Below are positions 25,876 to 26,911 of a stretch of DNA of 26,911 nucleotides, piece after piece (within the stretch, counting starts at the first letter, position 1; every line of letters begins with the position of its first letter). The position numbers and the translations under genes are program-made. The stretch spans positions 1 through 26,911 of the forward strand of contig CAKSDA010000007.1 in assembly GCA_934444895.1 (NCBI GenBank). Reading direction: 5' to 3'. Under the pieces are notes generated by a model. That model saw only the letters and a list, made by a program, of their open reading frames with translations. It was not told the DNA's origin and did no database searches. Origin of the DNA: an uncultured Eubacteriales bacterium. GTDB taxonomy: Bacteria > Bacillota > Clostridia > Oscillospirales > Acutalibacteraceae.

Positions 25876-26787
25876 ATGTATGATATTATAATTATAGGCG
25901 GCGGTCCGGCAGGGCTGACCGCCGCCGTATATGCTAAAAGAGCAAACAAATCCGTTCTGGTGATTGAAAAAGCTACCTTCGGCGGGCAAATAACATATTC
26001 CCCTAAGGTTGAAAATATACCCGGATTTTTAAGCATTACCGGAAACGAATTTGCCGAAAAACTTGTTGATCAGGCTATTTCTCTCGGTGCCGACACTGAA
26101 TTTTGTGAAGTTACCGGAATAAAGAACGGCGATATTAAAACCGTTGTTACCGATTCCGGCGAATTCAAAGCGAAATCTGTAATAATTGCCTCCGGTACAA
26201 GGCACCGCCATTTAAATCTTGCAAATGAAGAAAATTTCATAGGCAACGGTATTTCCTTCTGTGCGGTTTGTGACGGCGCATTTTATAAAGATAAAACAGT
26301 AGCTGTTATAGGCGGCGGCAATTCGGCGCTTCAGGAAGCTCTGCTTTTATCCGATCTTGCCTTTAAGGTATATATTGTGCAAAATCTTGACCATTTAACC
26401 GGAGAGGCAGATCTTTGCAAAAAAATTGCAGATAAACCTAATATTGAAACGCTTGTCAGTAAAACCGTTTGTGAATTAACGGGTGACGACTCACTTAAGG
26501 GTATTGTTATTAAAGACGCCGAAACAGGTGAAAAAATCCCGCTAAATGTTGACGGAATTTTTGTCGCTATCGGTCTTGAACCGCAAAATGATAAATTTGA
26601 AAATGTTTTGGCCCTTGATGATTATGGATATTCCGACAGCGGCGAGGACTGCAAAACAAAGACTCCCGGAATTTTCGTTGCAGGGGACTGCAGAAAAAAA
26701 GGAATTCGTCAGCTTACCACGGCAACCTCCGACGGAGCAGTTGCTGCTCTGGCTGCATGTAAATATATTGATGACCATAAGTTTTAA
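25876..26787 (+). CDS. Thioredoxin-reductase-like flavoprotein
   Basis: This 303-residue FAD protein has the thioredoxin-reductase layout: FAD loop GGGPAG (8-13), the redox pair CAVC (Cys129 and Cys132) followed by DG, a second nucleotide-binding loop GGGNSA (146-151) and the C-terminal FAD motif VAGDCR with RQLTTATSDG. It would pass electrons to a redoxin disulfide. The HRRxxxR motif that binds the NADPH 2'-phosphate is replaced by Gln169-Asn170-Leu171-Asp172, so NADPH use is doubtful; NADH or a ferredoxin-type donor is possible. It starts 15 bases after nrdD, whose C-terminal redoxin is the obvious partner. The ribosome-binding site is weak (AAGGAA, overlapping the nrdD stop), which suggests translational coupling. 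Hairpins close the operon. Confidence 0.9.
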   Translation: MYDIIIIGGGPAGLTAAVYAKRANKSVLVIEKATFGGQITYSPKVENIPGFLSITGNEFAEKLVDQAISLGADTEFCEVTGIKNGDIKTVVTDSGEFKAKSVIIASGTRHRHLNLANEENFIGNGISFCAVCDGAFYKDKTVAVIGGGNSALQEALLLSDLAFKVYIVQNLDHLTGEADLCKKIADKPNIETLVSKTVCELTGDDSLKGIVIKDAETGEKIPLNVDGIFVAIGLEPQNDKFENVLALDDYGYSDSGEDCKTKTPGIFVAGDCRKKGIRQLTTATSDGAVAALAACKYIDDHKF

Positions 26788-26834
26788 TTATCAATTTAAT
26801 TCTATCAATTTAATTTGGCACACTTATAATTAAT

Positions 26835-26856
26835 GGGGCTGTAAAAAAACAGCCCC
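26835..26856 (+). other. Stem-loop after the flavoprotein gene
   Basis: GGGGCTGT pairs perfectly with ACAGCCCC across a six-A loop. On the plus strand it is followed by an A-run, not a T-run, so it is not a classic terminator by itself. It stands two bases before the terminator at 26859 and may stabilise the mRNA 3' end. Confidence 0.6.
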
Positions 26857-26858
26857 CA

Positions 26859-26908
26859 AAAAAAGACTGCAATCTTACCCCCGAAGGGATAGGAAAGCAG
26901 TCTTTTTT
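26859..26908 (+). terminator. Terminator of nrdG-nrdD operon
   Basis: AAAAAAGACTGC (26859-26870) pairs exactly with GCAGTCTTTTTT (26897-26908), giving a 12-base-pair stem ending in six Ts. The 26-base loop carries its own small CCC-CGAA-GGG stem. The A/T symmetry means it could also work on the minus strand. Confidence 0.85.
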
Positions 26909-26911
26909 GTG

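Overview
The window reads as chromosomal DNA of a strict anaerobe of the class Clostridia (Bacillota). Evidence: Gram-positive-type AGGAGG ribosome-binding sites, GTG and TTG starts, low-to-middling GC, Firmicutes-type RpoB, RpoC and S12, a DUF3793/flavodoxin pair, a Na+-pumping oxaloacetate decarboxylase with a separate biotin carrier, and an oxygen-sensitive class III ribonucleotide reductase. The family or genus cannot be fixed from sequence alone. I saw no tRNA, rRNA, CRISPR array, insertion sequence or phage gene.

Layout. (1) 1-972, minus: a flavodoxin gene cut by the window edge and a DUF3793 gene, behind a near-consensus promoter and two GTTAGC-N4-GCTAAC palindromes that look like metalloregulator operators. 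(2) 1378-14151, minus: transcription and translation machinery in the order rpoB-rpoC-rpsL-rpsG-fusA-tuf, with promoters in front of rpoB and rpsL, a long rpoB leader, structured spacers, and a terminator after tuf. (3) 14335-18200, plus, divergent from rpoB: a four-gene Na+-translocating oxaloacetate decarboxylase operon (gamma, biotin carrier, beta, alpha) ending in a strong hairpin terminator. (4) 18286-22303, minus: a large MacB-type ABC ATPase/permease and a GtrA-family membrane protein. (5) 22699-26908, plus: an anaerobic dNTP-synthesis operon with activase NrdG, reductase NrdD carrying a fused C-terminal redoxin domain, and a thioredoxin-reductase-like flavoprotein, closed by hairpins.

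How the genes work together. The decarboxylase couples oxaloacetate decarboxylation to Na+ export: the alpha subunit moves CO2 to the biotin of the carrier protein and the beta subunit releases it while pumping Na+. In the last operon NrdG makes the glycyl radical on NrdD, NrdD reduces ribonucleotides, and the fused CPNC redoxin plus the adjacent flavoprotein look like a built-in disulfide-reduction route. This is the most interesting module here, because the flavoprotein lacks the arginines that normally hold NADPH.

A second point of note is a sharp change of codon preference inside fusA near 3,060-3,250. From there through tuf, Val is mostly GTA and Lys AAG, while upstream genes prefer GTT. 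This suggests either recombination or a join between two genomes in a metagenome assembly.
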